64,000 nt of DNA from Prostheceraeus crozeri (taxonomy: Eukaryota > Platyhelminthes > Polycladida > Euryleptidae). The notes under the pieces are model-generated. The model made no database searches. It saw nothing but the letters and a program-made list of their open reading frames with translations, and was not told the origin of the DNA. Positions 1 through 12,435 of this stretch are shown here, one piece after another. The stretch spans positions 62,001 through 126,000 of the forward strand of contig CAJQUW010000879.1 of NCBI GenBank assembly GCA_907163375.1, read 5' to 3'. The stretch's first letter is position 1. Each line of letters starts with the position of its first letter. The position numbers were made by a program, and so were the translations under genes.

Positions 1-1754
1 TTTTATCGAAAATTGTGGGAGAATAGGTTTTTGCTGTTTCTTCTATCAGTTCCGAAATAAGCATAATTATGCATCAATTAAATCAAACTGTTAGACTTAA
101 AACATTTGCAAAACATTAACAATAGAGAGACATCCTCAGACTTGAACGATTTAAAGCACAAAAATTCTGTGACAGTCTTAGACACTGCAGTTTCGCTTTG
201 CAAGGGTTCGTCAGTACGACTCGTAACGGTCCAAACTAGCTTAAAATATCTAGAATTGGCACTCTATAATCTGCATGATTATCAACCGCACGGCTGATAC
301 TTTAAGATACTTTAGACAATTCCGAGCCATACTGACGAGCCGTTGTAGTGAGTTAAGCGCAGCGTCTACTGCTGCCGAGGAATCTTTGTGCCTAAATAGT
401 TCAAGTCTGAGGACATTTTTCTATGATATGCCCAGGCGATCTGGCATTCTACAATCTTCATAATTACCAGATCTGCAAGTGCAATTGCTACCGGGTTACT
501 TTATGTTCATAGTGTGCATGTTAAATGTAAATCAGGTATTAGTACGTATCATTATCAATGCATTTATGTGATTTCAATGCGGAGATATAACATTATTGGA
601 AACTACTATGCTTGAGTGCCTTGACAACATGTATGATTCATGTAAATGGTGCACCTGGTTTATGCGGACGTGTTTAATGCCATGCTTCAATGTTTTGTGG
701 TGAGCTCCCATACAGATTTCATACGGCAACTGTGTCTAGCTGTACATGATCCTAGGAACGACCACCCGCACATTGGAATTATCTCAAACGATGAAAGAGT
801 GGATATAAACATTGCTTTTACCTCATCAAGCAAATGTCATTGAGAAGTCACATTGCAAAAAAATCGCACGAATCACTCGATTAATGGTGCGGAATCAATT
901 AACTGCTTCCGCCACAGTGCTAAAGAAGACAACAAGCTTGGAGAAGACTTCTGCCCTCGCCGGATTCCATCTGAATCGCTGACTTCGGTTCGATTCCTGG
1001 GTCAGGCGAGTGTGGTCCGGGAATCATGGATGCTCCTGTCTTCTACTAACTTAACATTCTCTTTAGATATTCAATATATTATGCCAGACCATTGCTGTCA
1101 ATCTTTAAATCCTATGAATTGCAGTGCAGGGTAAGAAATGACGTAAATTTCATTATCTGGCTGGGATTGCAAGAATGAAAAGATATACGTGTGGTAGTGG
1201 CTCTTCGACAGCAATAAACACATAGTTTTGTTTAATGCATCATTTTCCTTTATCATGGTCGGTCGGAGGTATATTTACGAAGCGAATCAATTAAAGCAAT
1301 GTGAGAATTCTAGTCAAATTAGTCAAAAACATTGCTTTTCTGAATTTTTGTAATTTCAAGCAATGTTCGTCAATTATTCATTCCTGTTTGTTCATATCAT
1401 AGCATTGAGTATGATACACTCCAGGGTTGACTTCGACGAGTATCTGCACTTTATGAACTTCAAAGGTGAACTATTCGCATTCGCATTTGAGTGGATGCGT
1501 ATGCGGAATCTCTTTGAAGCTTGCGGACGGAAGGTGCGGTGCAAATGAGAATTTTTTATGCTTACGGTGTAGCGAACAATCGGTGTCCGAGTCACTGTCA
1601 GTACTGAAAATCTTCATATAACACATGTATACAATTCTATTACTCAATTCAGATGTATTGCCTCTCCTGAACCGTTCGCTTCGTTCACTGTTGAAACGAG
1701 GTATAACCCCTCATCGGTAGTTCACAGATTAATCCTGGCTAACACATTTAAAAG
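1..1754. other. No gene recognised; possible SINE-like B box
   Basis: This is AT-rich sequence with only short ORFs of up to about 90 codons and no recognisable domain. Around 987-997 there is a perfect pol III B-box-like string, GGTTCGATTCC, with short complementary flanks (CTCGCC near 956, GGCGAG near 1006). No A box at the right distance and no cloverleaf could be drawn, so a tRNA-derived SINE remnant is possible but unproven. Confidence 0.3.
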
Positions 1755-2680
1755 ATTAAATATGACAAAGACCTTGGACAGTTTGAGACATACTAGCTTA
1801 CGTGTGTCTCTAATGAATGCGGACTTGCCAACATGCTTAATGTCATGGTGTTGCAGCTTCTCAATAAAAGGAGACAAAGAACGATAGTATATCACGTGTA
1901 TATAGTGTTTTACAAGGCTCTGCATTATCCCCTTTCCTTTTCTTCATGCGATTAACCACACTCACAGGAAAAAATAAAATTGCATTGATATCCATTCATG
2001 CTGACGATGTTATCATCGTTTGTCCAGTCGATACTTAAAGTAATCTATGCCACCTCATTGAGAAAGAAATTGACGGTGTTGAAAGCTGGTGCCGGGGCAA
2101 TGGACTATAGTTGAAAAGAGCAAGCACCCAAGTAATGCTGGCCTCGATGTCTGATTTCTAAATTACCCCACAAACCGTGACTTTGGTCAACCACTTGAAG
2201 TTTCTGGGCACTTTGTGTGATAGCAGCTTAACTGGGGGTGATCATATAACTTTCCCTCAAAGCATAGCTTGTCAGCTGCTGTATGTGATTAAAAGCTTAA
2301 AGAGATTCCTTGGCAAAGATGACTTACTTGATATACACAATGTTACCGTCCGCAGTATACTAGAATTTGATTGTGCTCTCTTTGTCGGTAACTCGGTGTA
2401 AAGAAGTATCTCTAAAAAATTGGAAAATATGACCTTCGTGCTCACCGAATTGTTTGTGGCTCCCTTTTTGATTGTATTTCATTTGTTTCATTATCAACCG
2501 CGCCACGCTTATGCGGTAATGCTTTTCCATCAGATATCCCACAACGACCATTTCTTCTACGACCCTTTCCCGAAAATGTTTCCACGATCATGCCAATATG
2601 AAGTACCTTTTCCCCCCAACTCTCCTGCGAAAGTCTTCCTTTTTAGCCAACATACATCAGTATTTGAACAAAATGTAATT
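1755..2680 (+). pseudogene. CR1/jockey-like non-LTR retrotransposon RT, decayed
   Basis: This is a fragment of the reverse transcriptase and C-terminal part of a non-LTR retrotransposon ORF2. Reading on + across several frames one sees an RT motif-A region near 1770 (a relic of KAFDSVRHTSL), a motif-B relic at about 1908 (LQGSALSPFLFF) and motif C at about 2000 (HADDVIIVCPV). After these come HLKFLGTLCDSSLT, RSLKRFL-type helices and SILEFDCALFVGNSV (2180-2400). From about 2500 a second frame gives the usual C-terminal LFHQISHNDHFFYDPFP segment. The parts are in the correct order but are interrupted by stops (after VDT, after NGL, after SDF) and at least one frameshift near 2405. No endonuclease domain is visible, as expected for a 5'-truncated copy. 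The CR1/jockey assignment is by general resemblance; the LINE identity is firmer than the clade. Confidence 0.8.
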
Positions 2681-2689
2681 TTTTTATTT

Positions 2690-4610
2690 TCATATTTTTT
2701 TGACTTTTTTATCGACTCTCAGTATAACGGCGACACTGCATCCTCAATCTTTGTATACTTTGTAATGATGATCCCATTATGCTTATCTGACACCACTGAC
2801 GAAGCCGATAGCATGGAATAGCCTGATATATGGTGCTCGAATTTGGTCGTCGCTTTTTGCTACATACGGGTGTAAAACACCCGTTCAATCGTTCATTTAG
2901 CGTTAAACAGGGTTCGATAAATTGATGAAGCCATTCTTTTAGTGAGACCCTTTTACATCAATAAATGTGTTAACGAGATCAGCAATGAAGCCGGTTAATT
3001 CGTAGGCAAAGCAAAACAAAGGAAGACTGCCGAAAACGCTTTTCGACGCGTGTATAATCTTAACGAAAAATAAGCCTTAACATGCTTGAAAACTCAGCTA
3101 TCGAAGCAGACTGATGCGCGCAATAGATAATGGAAGTTAAAAGAATTACGCAGCATGTAATATAACAAAAAGCAACACAGAGCAATAAAAATCACAATTG
3201 GAGCAAGCTTATACTAATACAACCTTATACAGTGCTCGATGGTGAGAATTGCTGTGTGTGAAACAGGGTTGAATGGTTTTTCCCAGGGGTGGTAAATACC
3301 ACTGGCAAAAACCGCTAGAAACTGGTCAAAGCTGATCAAAGCCACTAATTGTAATTTTATAACAACTAGAATAAAACTTAGACATACAAGTACAGTTATA
3401 TAAGGTGTATTTGTAAAGCGGGCGGAATCTCCAGCTTTAGGCTATTAGATGTAGAACTTCAATCTACGGATTTTTCTGGTATCTGATCTACATGAAAGCG
3501 TTTCGAAATTCTCATTGGCTTGATTCACTCATTGTGAAATGTATAATATGAGATAAAACATATTCAGGTAGGCCAGTGGCACTTAGCAATTGAATAGAAA
3601 TTTTATCATCTTTCATCAATGGCAAAACAAAGCAACTACAGTAGCCTGTATTTCTTATATAGCATCCCAAATCGCATTGAAGACATTGTATTTTATGCAT
3701 TATTTTTCATTGATTGCCTATTTCATTGATTTGCCTATATTATTATTCATTGATTGCCTATATTATTATTCATTGATTGCCTAATGAGAGTGAGATAAAA
3801 AACAACTCGGCCACATGGAAGAAACGCTCCGTGCCTAATCTAATGCACTTCCAAGTATAAACAATGTTCATTAATTTATTCACTTGTTGCAATGCTGAGT
3901 AAAAAAATTACATTCAATGAATCATCCTGAGAAGACAATATATGTTTGATCTCTTTCATTCCCAAAAGTATAGACATTTCGACATGGACACATGCACATT
4001 GTTTGCATTCCAGATGGATTATCTAAGCCCGGATCGGGTCAGTTTAGTATCAATACCTTGCGCTTGTCCTAAACTCGTCCGAGAAACAATGCCCACGTAC
4101 AGATGTGCTCTAATAAACCAGACAACAATTACATAGATTAAAAATCTTATGCGTATTGCTGATGAGCGCTAGTTGGTTTATCAAGGCATGCTTTACTTAA
4201 TTAATGATTTGTTTTCCTCGATCATGGTTAGTTTACGACCATAAGTGGCACTGTGTCTCAGTAGTTATTGACTTAAACTTGCGATAGCGTGGTTGATGGT
4301 TCATATCAGGAGTAGTCTGCTGTCGTTGGAAATTTGCCTTCAACACGACACAAAGTCTTTCAATCGAAAGACGAACACGAAGTCCAACAGCCTACGCCAA
4401 ACACGAAAGTAGCACGAAATTTATTTTACGAATGATTCATATAAAATATAGAAATCACTACAAAACATTGGTTCAGCCAAGGAGGCTCACTAGAATTAAG
4501 AATTAACAAAATAATTTGATTTGAATCAAAAGTTCAGTGATTATACTGTCAAAAGGCTGTAGACCTGTAACTCTGCCTGCAACCGGTCTAATATAAAACT
4601 ATTTATGAAG
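2690..4610. other. AT-rich stretch, no gene recognised
   Basis: Only short unrelated ORFs are visible. The only structure is the tandem repeat at 3706-3783. No splice-flanked exon or known domain was recognised. Confidence 0.4.
3706..3783. repeat. Short tandem repeat, ~24-bp unit
   Basis: Four successive units share the core CATTGATTGCCTAT. The middle ones are extended by TATTATTATT, giving a period of about 24 bp. It is a simple minisatellite-like expansion that happens to keep one frame open. Confidence 0.8.
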
Positions 4611-4617
4611 CTGGTCT

Positions 4618-4822
4618 GACATCAGAGAATTCCTCTCATGTTTATGATAAGTCCCGTTGCTGAAATTTCACGTTTGCATGTAGTGGAGGTGACTGGAGTG
4701 GCAAGAATGGCGGTGATTTGGAGAAGCTGCTCAGGTTCGGCCCACCACCACAGAGGATCCGCACAGGAAACGGCTAAAGCATGATGGGCCCTTAAAGACT
4801 GAGCAATTCTGATGTTTGACAT
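4618..4822 (-). pseudogene. hAT transposase C-terminal dimerisation domain relic
   Basis: On the minus strand the translation contains DPLWWWAEPEQLLQ followed by ITAILATPVTSTTCKREIS and ATGLIINMRG. This is the pattern of the hAT dimerisation region: a DPLxWW start, an A.P.(T/S)S..(C/S)ER..S.AG core, then ..KR. The canonical SER is changed to CKRE. The open stretch runs for about 66 codons with its ATG at 4822, but nothing recognisable as the hAT catalytic core lies upstream, so this is an isolated C-terminal relic. No inverted repeats or 8-bp target duplication were found around it. Confidence 0.6.
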
Positions 4823-4829
4823 ATTTTGA

Positions 4830-6535
4830 AATACATGCAGGCATATCTAAAATTAAAAATCTTTCTGATGCTGCTGTAAGTATTGGTATAGGAGTTTCCC
4901 ACTTTGAATAGTGTTCTGACTGCTGCAGCTGAATTCATCATTAACCATGCCGATTTTTTTATTAATAGATCAGATTGCCTCTTGACACTATATACAATGT
5001 TTTGACACTAAACTTGAAGTACCTTGAATGCTGTAGCAGCTGTATATTATTAATTACTTATTAACAACTATTACTTAATTGTAACTTATTGCAGAAAAAT
5101 AAGTTATTTTACATGCATTGTGCGCCAATTGATATAAAATGATCGTGTGATTGTGCTTCTGATTAAGCTACAAACTGAAGTTAGATTAATCGCATGGCCA
5201 ACTTAAGTAAAGCGAAATTCAGAATTTCGCACCGTAATTTGCAGAAATGACTCTGAGATCTACTCGCAGGCGCAACATCTTCAAAGAGCTACACTATTTG
5301 CAGTTGCCATTAATGTAGCTGGCTTGATGGAAAGAAGACTACGTGAATGATGAAGACAATTATAATGCCCATTTCTATATTTCTATTTTATTTAAGAAAT
5401 GGATTTTTTCATCGTTGTGTATTTGAATGGGTGATAATGTGCGTAGTAAATCGTGAAGGCATCAGCAAGTAATCAACTGAAGAGTTTGGGAGTGATAGTT
5501 TCATAGCACGTACCGTTCATCACTATGAACTCATGATAAAAGTATTTTGAATTATTAACTTTCGTGAAGTTTGTTACTTGACGGCAAAGTTCCATGATAG
5601 GACGCAGTATGTTATAAAAAGAACCACTGCTAGCTAAGCTAATGAAAAACTGTGTTTTAGCGTTTCAGTCGTTTCTTTAGCTAGAGCATTTCCCAAGTTT
5701 ATGAGATTGGTGAACTTTATAATTACAAGGCTCACGCCATTATACATACGCGTACCAACGTTGAATGAATTTGCAGTTTATTGTTTATGCAAATGTTGTT
5801 TCTATTTTCTATCTTGATCTTTGCTCCATTAAGTTTAGAATATTATTAAGATGTTATTTCTTATAAAGCGCAGTTTATGTTTCCGAAAAAGCGTTTTATG
5901 GAATATGTAAAGGAAACAAACAATCCTTTCGTAAAATGATGGTCGACGGGTCGAATATAACACAGGAATGGCAAATTCAACTTAGAAATCAATGAAAGCG
6001 TTTTGAGTTCAAGACATTAATGCATCAAAAAACGCAATCAAAAAGGAAATTACAAAGAAAACGGATTAGATAGCAGTCTTAAATAGAACGAATACAGGTA
6101 TGACATCTTATTCTGAGTGATTGGAATTTGTAAACAAAGAGAGCTGTCCGTTTTTATCTCATGCGAAAGAATTTGATTTGTCTGTGAGTGTGTCATTTCT
6201 CAGAGAAATAATAACAAGCTGTCATTTTCTCAAGGCCGTAATGACATCTCTTATATGAATTGAGAAATTCTTTCGACGGAAAATGCGTCCTCACAAGATG
6301 TTTCAAGAAAAAGTGAGAAATATTATCAGAGAAACACATATCATAAGATTACGGAAATATATTGTCATTGGTGTTGTAGATGACATTTTTTGATGATATA
6401 GCTTGAAATGCAACAGAAAATAGAATTCAATCCCTGAGTAGTATTCTAATCGTGGGATTTCGAATGCTTCGCTATTTTGGGAATGCACTTAAAGAAATAA
6501 CAGCACCCATGTTTGTTCATCAAACGAATATATTT
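4830..6535. other. No gene recognised
   Basis: AT-rich sequence without recognisable coding, RNA or repeat structure by eye. Confidence 0.4.
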
Positions 6536-6539
6536 TTTT

Positions 6540-7605
6540 GGTTATATGATTAGCTTCGTTTAATTCAATGCGAACTGCTGCGCACCTGAAGGATTATAAA
6601 GATGTCCTATATCTGCTTTATTGATATATTTTGCTGATTAATTTTATTAAAGACTCAATATAATTGCCTTATTATGAGGACCGTTGAATAATAATGTTAT
6701 TTGATCAAAATTGATTCTTTCAATTCAGATTTGCATGTCGAAACATTATCATCACTCTAAAATCCGGAAAATAGCGCTCTTGAAAAGAAGGCTCGTTATC
6801 TGCTAAGGGTGCAGGTATGCGGCAGTGATTAGTGCTGTTATTTGTAATTCTTTAGGTTACTGAACTTGTGATAGTTAATAGATGACGTGATAGCTCAGAC
6901 GTAAGACTTACAATCCAAATTCAAAGAGAAAATATGAGAGTCTGCCAATTAGATTATGTATTGCGTATGCGCTAAGCATCGAAGATTTACTTTGAGCACA
7001 AAAATTCTAAATGAAAAGCTTGATGACGTAGGATGAAATGACGCAATATTCCCTGAACAGTTTTGTAATCCTCGAATTTTGAACGTCCCTCTAATTCATG
7101 GAGATGCTAGCAAAAATGTATGCTGACTACAGTATACCCATTACTTACATTTAATAATGAAATTGATATAGTTGTTAATTAATTTAAGAGTGCATAATAC
7201 GATCGGGTTCTAGTTTTGATCCTTACAATGCAAACTGCCGCACAACTGAAGGATTATCATGATATCCTTCATTTGAGCTATTGATTCATTTAGAATGCTT
7301 GTTTCTATCAGTAATATTATAATGTTGTGAGGAACTTTGAATTAGAATGCATAATAAATCAAATTCCATACGTTGAATTTCATATCGAAATATTGCCGTC
7401 GAGCTCAGGTCTAGAGATAGAGAGCTTTAGGCATAAGGTGTCTTTAGGCGCTTATTATACTTCCGTTATTTTACAGGCTAATGAGGTTGTGATATAGAAT
7501 GAGCAGCAGACGCATACACAGTCGCATCAATTTAATTTTGTTTGTTAAAAATGAAAGTAGCCATTCTGAGTAGAATATGGATTGCGCTCACGATTTGTGG
7601 AGAAT
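6540..7605. repeat. Diverged direct duplication, two ~430-bp copies
   Basis: Copy 1 is roughly 6540-6985 and copy 2 roughly 7200-7605. Landmarks occur in the same order: AACTGC[TC]GC.CA.CTGAAGGATTAT (near 6573 and 7233), ATGT[CT]GAAA[CT]ATT, TTA...ACTT.TGAT, and TAGA.TATG.ATTGCG. Identity by eye is moderate, so the duplication is old. The remaining ~200 bp between copies may be the rest of a ~650-bp unit. Confidence 0.55.
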
Positions 7606-7667
7606 GATTGCCACTAAGGAAATTTCCTCAACGCCCTTAATCACAACAAAACAGTGCTGATTCATCC

Positions 7668-8330
7668 AAGGTAGTGCCACCATTGATGCGATTCATGCGT
7701 CTCGGTTGTTAGTAGAGAAGCAACGAGAAACTAATTTATCTCTGTACCTAGTGTTTCTTGATCTAGAGAAGGCCTTCGACAGGGTTCCTCATAACATCTG
7801 GAACGCTCTCCGAGAACACGATGTCCACGAGAAATACGTTCAATAGATGCAATGGCCTTACTGCAACTTCTCAAACGTGGTGCGTTGCCAAATTGGAAAT
7901 TCACAGAGTTTCTCCATCTAAGTCGGTTTTCATCAAGGCTCGACCCCATCACCGCTGCTGTCTATCCTGTGTATGGACACCATGATAGCCCATCTGCAAG
8001 GCAAGATTTGATGGATTCAGCGGGCGATTGAACTTGAACAAAACCGAATATCTGGAACGCATAATGTAGATGAATGGCGGTGTGAGAGTGGGCTACGATG
8101 AACAACCGAAAACCATCCAGTTTAAATATTTGGGCTGTAGGTTCTCGACAGATGGGGAATCACTACCTGATGTGCATCGGAGTTCAGCATAGCTAAAATG
8201 GCGGTGATGCACCGGTTTCATAGAAGAATACTGCTTAAGCTACAGCCGGAAACATATAAGACAGTACATAGTGAGACGGATACAACTTTAAGCCACTGAA
8301 TGCTGGGCTACAGCCACTTAAAGCTCGGAG
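7668..8330 (+). pseudogene. RTE-clade non-LTR retrotransposon RT relic
   Basis: Reading + gives ATIDAIHASRLLVEKQRE, then LVFLDLEKAFDRVPHNIW (RT motif A) and WNALREHDVHEKYVQ. A GFHQGSTPSPLLSILCMDT-like motif B follows near 7925. After a gap come LNLNKTEYLE, QFKYLGCRFSTDG (8120-8160) and a terminal TECWAT-type motif near 8310. These are hallmark segments of RTE ORF2. Motif C ((F/Y)ADD) is missing from the stretch between the blocks, and stops and frame changes are present, so the copy is dead and internally deleted. It is an RTE fragment rather than CR1 because of the LVFLDLEKAFDRVPH block and the FKYLGSR-type segment. Confidence 0.85.
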
Positions 8331-8339
8331 AATAATATT

Positions 8340-11300
8340 TTATGATTTTTTTAAAATTTAAATAATAAGATAATTTTTTTTAATTCGCTAAGTATCAAGA
8401 TGTGATTTTGCGAAAAGATCGAGGCATTGATTATTTTGACCAAAATTGCATCGACACATTTCATTTTTTCGATGTGATTGTTCATCTACAAACTTAGGTA
8501 CTTGCATTAACGACAAAACCGTCTGTTTTTAGTTAGAATAGAAAAGTGGAAGTTCAGCTTTCTTACTCCCATTATTGCATTTATACAAGTATGACAACAG
8601 TTTCTGCATCAGTGTGAAATCTCACGGACTTCAAATGATCTGCTAGTTGGAAATAGCACTTCGTATTCATCTGATTTTCAACATCGTAAAACAAGATTGA
8701 TCACTGTGTTTGAAACCTTCCGACTGCGTCAATTTCACAACCGAATATGAATACAATTTCTTTGTACCGTGGAATAAAATGTAAATTGCGTTTGATATCT
8801 ATTCAACGAAAAGGACTACGCGGCTTAACAACATGCATTTGAATAAGAGCCAATGATAATAATAACTTGTTTTTCTAAAGTCAAATGTAATTTAGAAAGG
8901 AAAAGCAAAGGAAGCGGTTGCACACGCAAGCCCAGAAAGTAGGACATCAAACGTGCTTTTGAATTCTTTATTTAATGCCGCAAAGAGATTTTACGATGAT
9001 AAAATCCTCTTTTCTTGCATCTTATTTTTTACGCTTGCGAATGCATTTGCTTTGAAATTACATTGATCACGAAATATGTTTCGGTTGACTCTGTCATAAT
9101 TCGTTGGAGCTGCAATCGACTTCTCCTTATGATTATTCAGAATCGTTGAAAATTTAACTGAAAATCATGAGTGTCTAAAGAATGTCATTGTTGCAAGCTT
9201 GAAAGCTTCAACTAAATTTATGGGAAAATTATTTTTCTAATATACGTAAAAGGCTATTAAGCAAAAACATCTTTTAAACTTTCCTGCAGCTTTTGCAAAA
9301 CAGCTGGGTACAACTCTTTGAAATTTTTTTCCAATAGTTTGTTATCATATTGCTTTCCATTTAGCTATCTACTTAATCTTTGTTGAATTATTGAAATAAC
9401 TGAACAAAAAGTTTTATTTCTTACAACAAACCACAGACTTTCTCCCACTTCCCACATCTCGTGAGAGGCTGGGAAAATTCTGTGATCGTACAGCTGCTCT
9501 AATGTATGACATTCATACATTAGAGCACGATTGAGTGCACGAGGGTTCATCTAACCACAAAAAGTGCAATTGCCGATATTACTTTAGGTGACGTGCAAAA
9601 TTTTGCAAAAACTGATTCTAAAGCCCGTATAGATTTAGAAATTTCAATTGGACGCCAACACCTTTTCTTTCCAACCGCTGATTATGGTTTGAGCAAAAGT
9701 CAGCTAGGAAGCTAGACAAGTGATCCTTTAATGCGGCCATAACGGCGGTTCTAATAAAAAGAACTGCTGATGAATACATCATTATCATGTACTCTTTTGT
9801 CTGGTAATCAAGTTCATGACTTTTTCAGAAAGAAGATCATGTAGAAAGTATCAAATTTGAAGCGCTTTGATCGTGGGAATTTTTGCCCAATCAAAAATTC
9901 TTTCTCGAAGCTTTTACAAACTTTGAATGAATGCGAAGGGAGTAGTTGTTATTGAACTATACAGGAATCATATAGTTCTAAATTAGCAGAAATAGATTTT
10001 CCGGCACCAAAGATGCCCAATTTTCTCTGAGACCTAGTTTGAATGGAGTCTTTAAGTGACAACATGTCAAAATTCAATTAGGATTGTAATGCTTGGCTCT
10101 ATGATAAGACATGACATTGCTTCATAACGAGTTACGGGCAAAAACCTCGGATTCCGCTAACCGCCATCAGTGTCAATAAAATGCTGCACTGTAAACTGTG
10201 CACACACTTGAAATTGTGCACAATAAGATTAATCTGATGTCAACTGATATTTTCTGTGAAATTTAACGGTTTGTTGGTTAGCACACAGTGTATATTGAAA
10301 TTCGATGCGTCCCTATTCAGAGATTTTAAGCGAAAATCTGTTGTCGAAAGAGAATTTTGATCTAAATGTGTTACTCTGACGAAGAAGATCCTCGAATGAT
10401 TGATGACGACATGACGACAGTGAAGAAAGACAAGGTAATAATTCACGGTATTCACGGAATATTTCTTCCCACTCACAGCCCAAGATACTAAGATTTCCAT
10501 GGGATTCCCATCCCATAAAGTCGTCAGCTACTTTCCTCATAAGTTGGTTCCGTAAGTAGGCTATATCCTTTGATTGATGTGATCTGATTTTTATAAATCT
10601 CAATTTGTTATCTCTTTATTTTCTATTATTCTATTATCTCTATTTTCTTAATTAATTGTTTCTCAGTTTCTGCCATATGATATTCCACTATTGCCTGTAT
10701 TTATTTATTTAAATTTTCTAATCCGTTAGTGCAATTTGGCTACTGCTTATAGATTTGATATCTCGACATTTCCTCCCTTCCAATTTTGAAGGCAATTTCA
10801 ATTATTTCCAGAAATCTCAGACTTGATCTAATTACCATTATCAAAAGCTGCAAATGATGACTGTGATGATGCAATTCATTTATAGAGTTCATCTTGATTT
10901 TAAGATGAGACTAAAAATGCCATAGAGACATTTTATATAAGTTGAACTGAATATTGAGTTCATGAGATTATTTGTCTCAATAAACAATTGAAGTACGTCA
11001 CAAAATTTATCATCATTTAGACCTATTTAATTTTCTCAAACTGATCATTCCAGGAATGGCAAATACCTGCCAGATTTTGTCCAGAATCCAAACCCGGATC
11101 TACAAAAATGAATGATTTTATCATTGATAAAATAAATGTATTACTTCTCATGACAGTTCAGCATTTGGTCATGCAGTGCACTTTGGAGCAAATGCCTTGC
11201 TGAGGCGTTAAATAATATGGAGTTGGAGTGGGTTCTTCCTCCGAAAATTTGAATATTTTTAGCGCTGATACTAAAATGCTATAGTCTAGAGGAATGAAGT

Positions 11301-12427
11301 CGCAATAAGCATATTTGAAAGGACCACAATGATTTTATGCGCTTGGGTTTTAATAGTCTCTATAACTCAAAACACCAAGGGAAATGAAGCTGTTCAGTAA
11401 TTTTAGGCAGCTTCAACCTGTTTTAATTCTGAAGCACTGGAAAAGTCTCTACTTTTCTTCTGCTGAATAGATAGTATCGATTAGATGTTACTCAAGATAC
11501 AAAGCATTTCTTGAATGTGCAGCAGTACTATCGTCAAAAGATCATTCCTTCTTTCCTGGCATAAAGCTTCTATTTTTTGTGTACATAACAATGATACATT
11601 CAAAATTCTGATTATTCACTTCATAGATGTAGAAACAACATTTGATTTCAATGAAGTCACAAAAATGCTAATGATCAATTGATATGCTCGAGAATAAGGT
11701 ATTTATGAAATCTATGAACCACACAAACGCTTTTAGTTATGTTCGTCAGAACTTGCAGGCTATTTCGTCAGAACAGGAAACATTAGCAGACATGAAGAGG
11801 AGTTGCATGCTCCAAAAGACTACTTATTGCGGGGGTGTACAACTTGTTTTTGTTGAGGGCCATTTTTTAGTAAAATATGGGAGGGCCACTTTCATTTTTC
11901 ATTTGAGATTTGTGCAGCTTTTCAGGTAGCATTTATACTTCACAATTCAATTCTCTTGATTTAACTTAAATCTTAACTTCAATTTCATTCACAAATTATT
12001 TGCAAGTGATTTAAATTTAAGACAACATAGTGTCCTATGCAAGTTTGCATAATCAGCTGCATGCAATCCTTATAGAATTTACGCATCTCTCTTATCCATG
12101 TTGTCTTCATATAAGAAGAATTTGCTGTAAAATGGAAGTTTTCAAAACTCAATATCTGTGCAAAGCGCTTTTCGGTCGAGTTAGTAAGCGAAGACTAGCA
12201 TTAACGCGTTTACTTAATGGATGATGCGACAGCATCAGCTTCTGGTTGTAGATATAAGCGAAAAAAATGCGCATGTGTGTTCTCTCATGGGTAGTAAACA
12301 AAAAGCAATGTACACAGTGACATGGATGTAGGCTATTATGACTAGGTAGAGTAGTTGCTTGAGACTTTAAGACCCATGGACACAGCTATCTTACAAAATT
12401 TGGGTACTTGGAATTGGATGTTATGTT
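8340..12427. other. AT-rich stretch, no gene recognised
   Basis: About 4 kb with no recognisable protein domain. The longest open frames (about 96 codons at 10313-10603 on -, 86 codons overlapping it) have no motif I know. The only structural feature seen is the hairpin at 9495-9527. Confidence 0.4.
9495..9527. repeat. Perfect 15-bp stem, 3-nt loop hairpin
   Basis: TGCTCTAATGTATGA is followed after CAT by its exact reverse complement. The stem is isolated with no obvious neighbours, so it could be the centre of a small inverted-repeat element or chance. Confidence 0.7.
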
Positions 12428-12435
12428 CCCTGAAC

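Noticed and set aside
950..1012. tRNA-like B box GGTTCGATTCC with short complementary flanks
   Set aside because: No A box, anticodon stem or cloverleaf could be drawn, so it was left only as a possible SINE trace.
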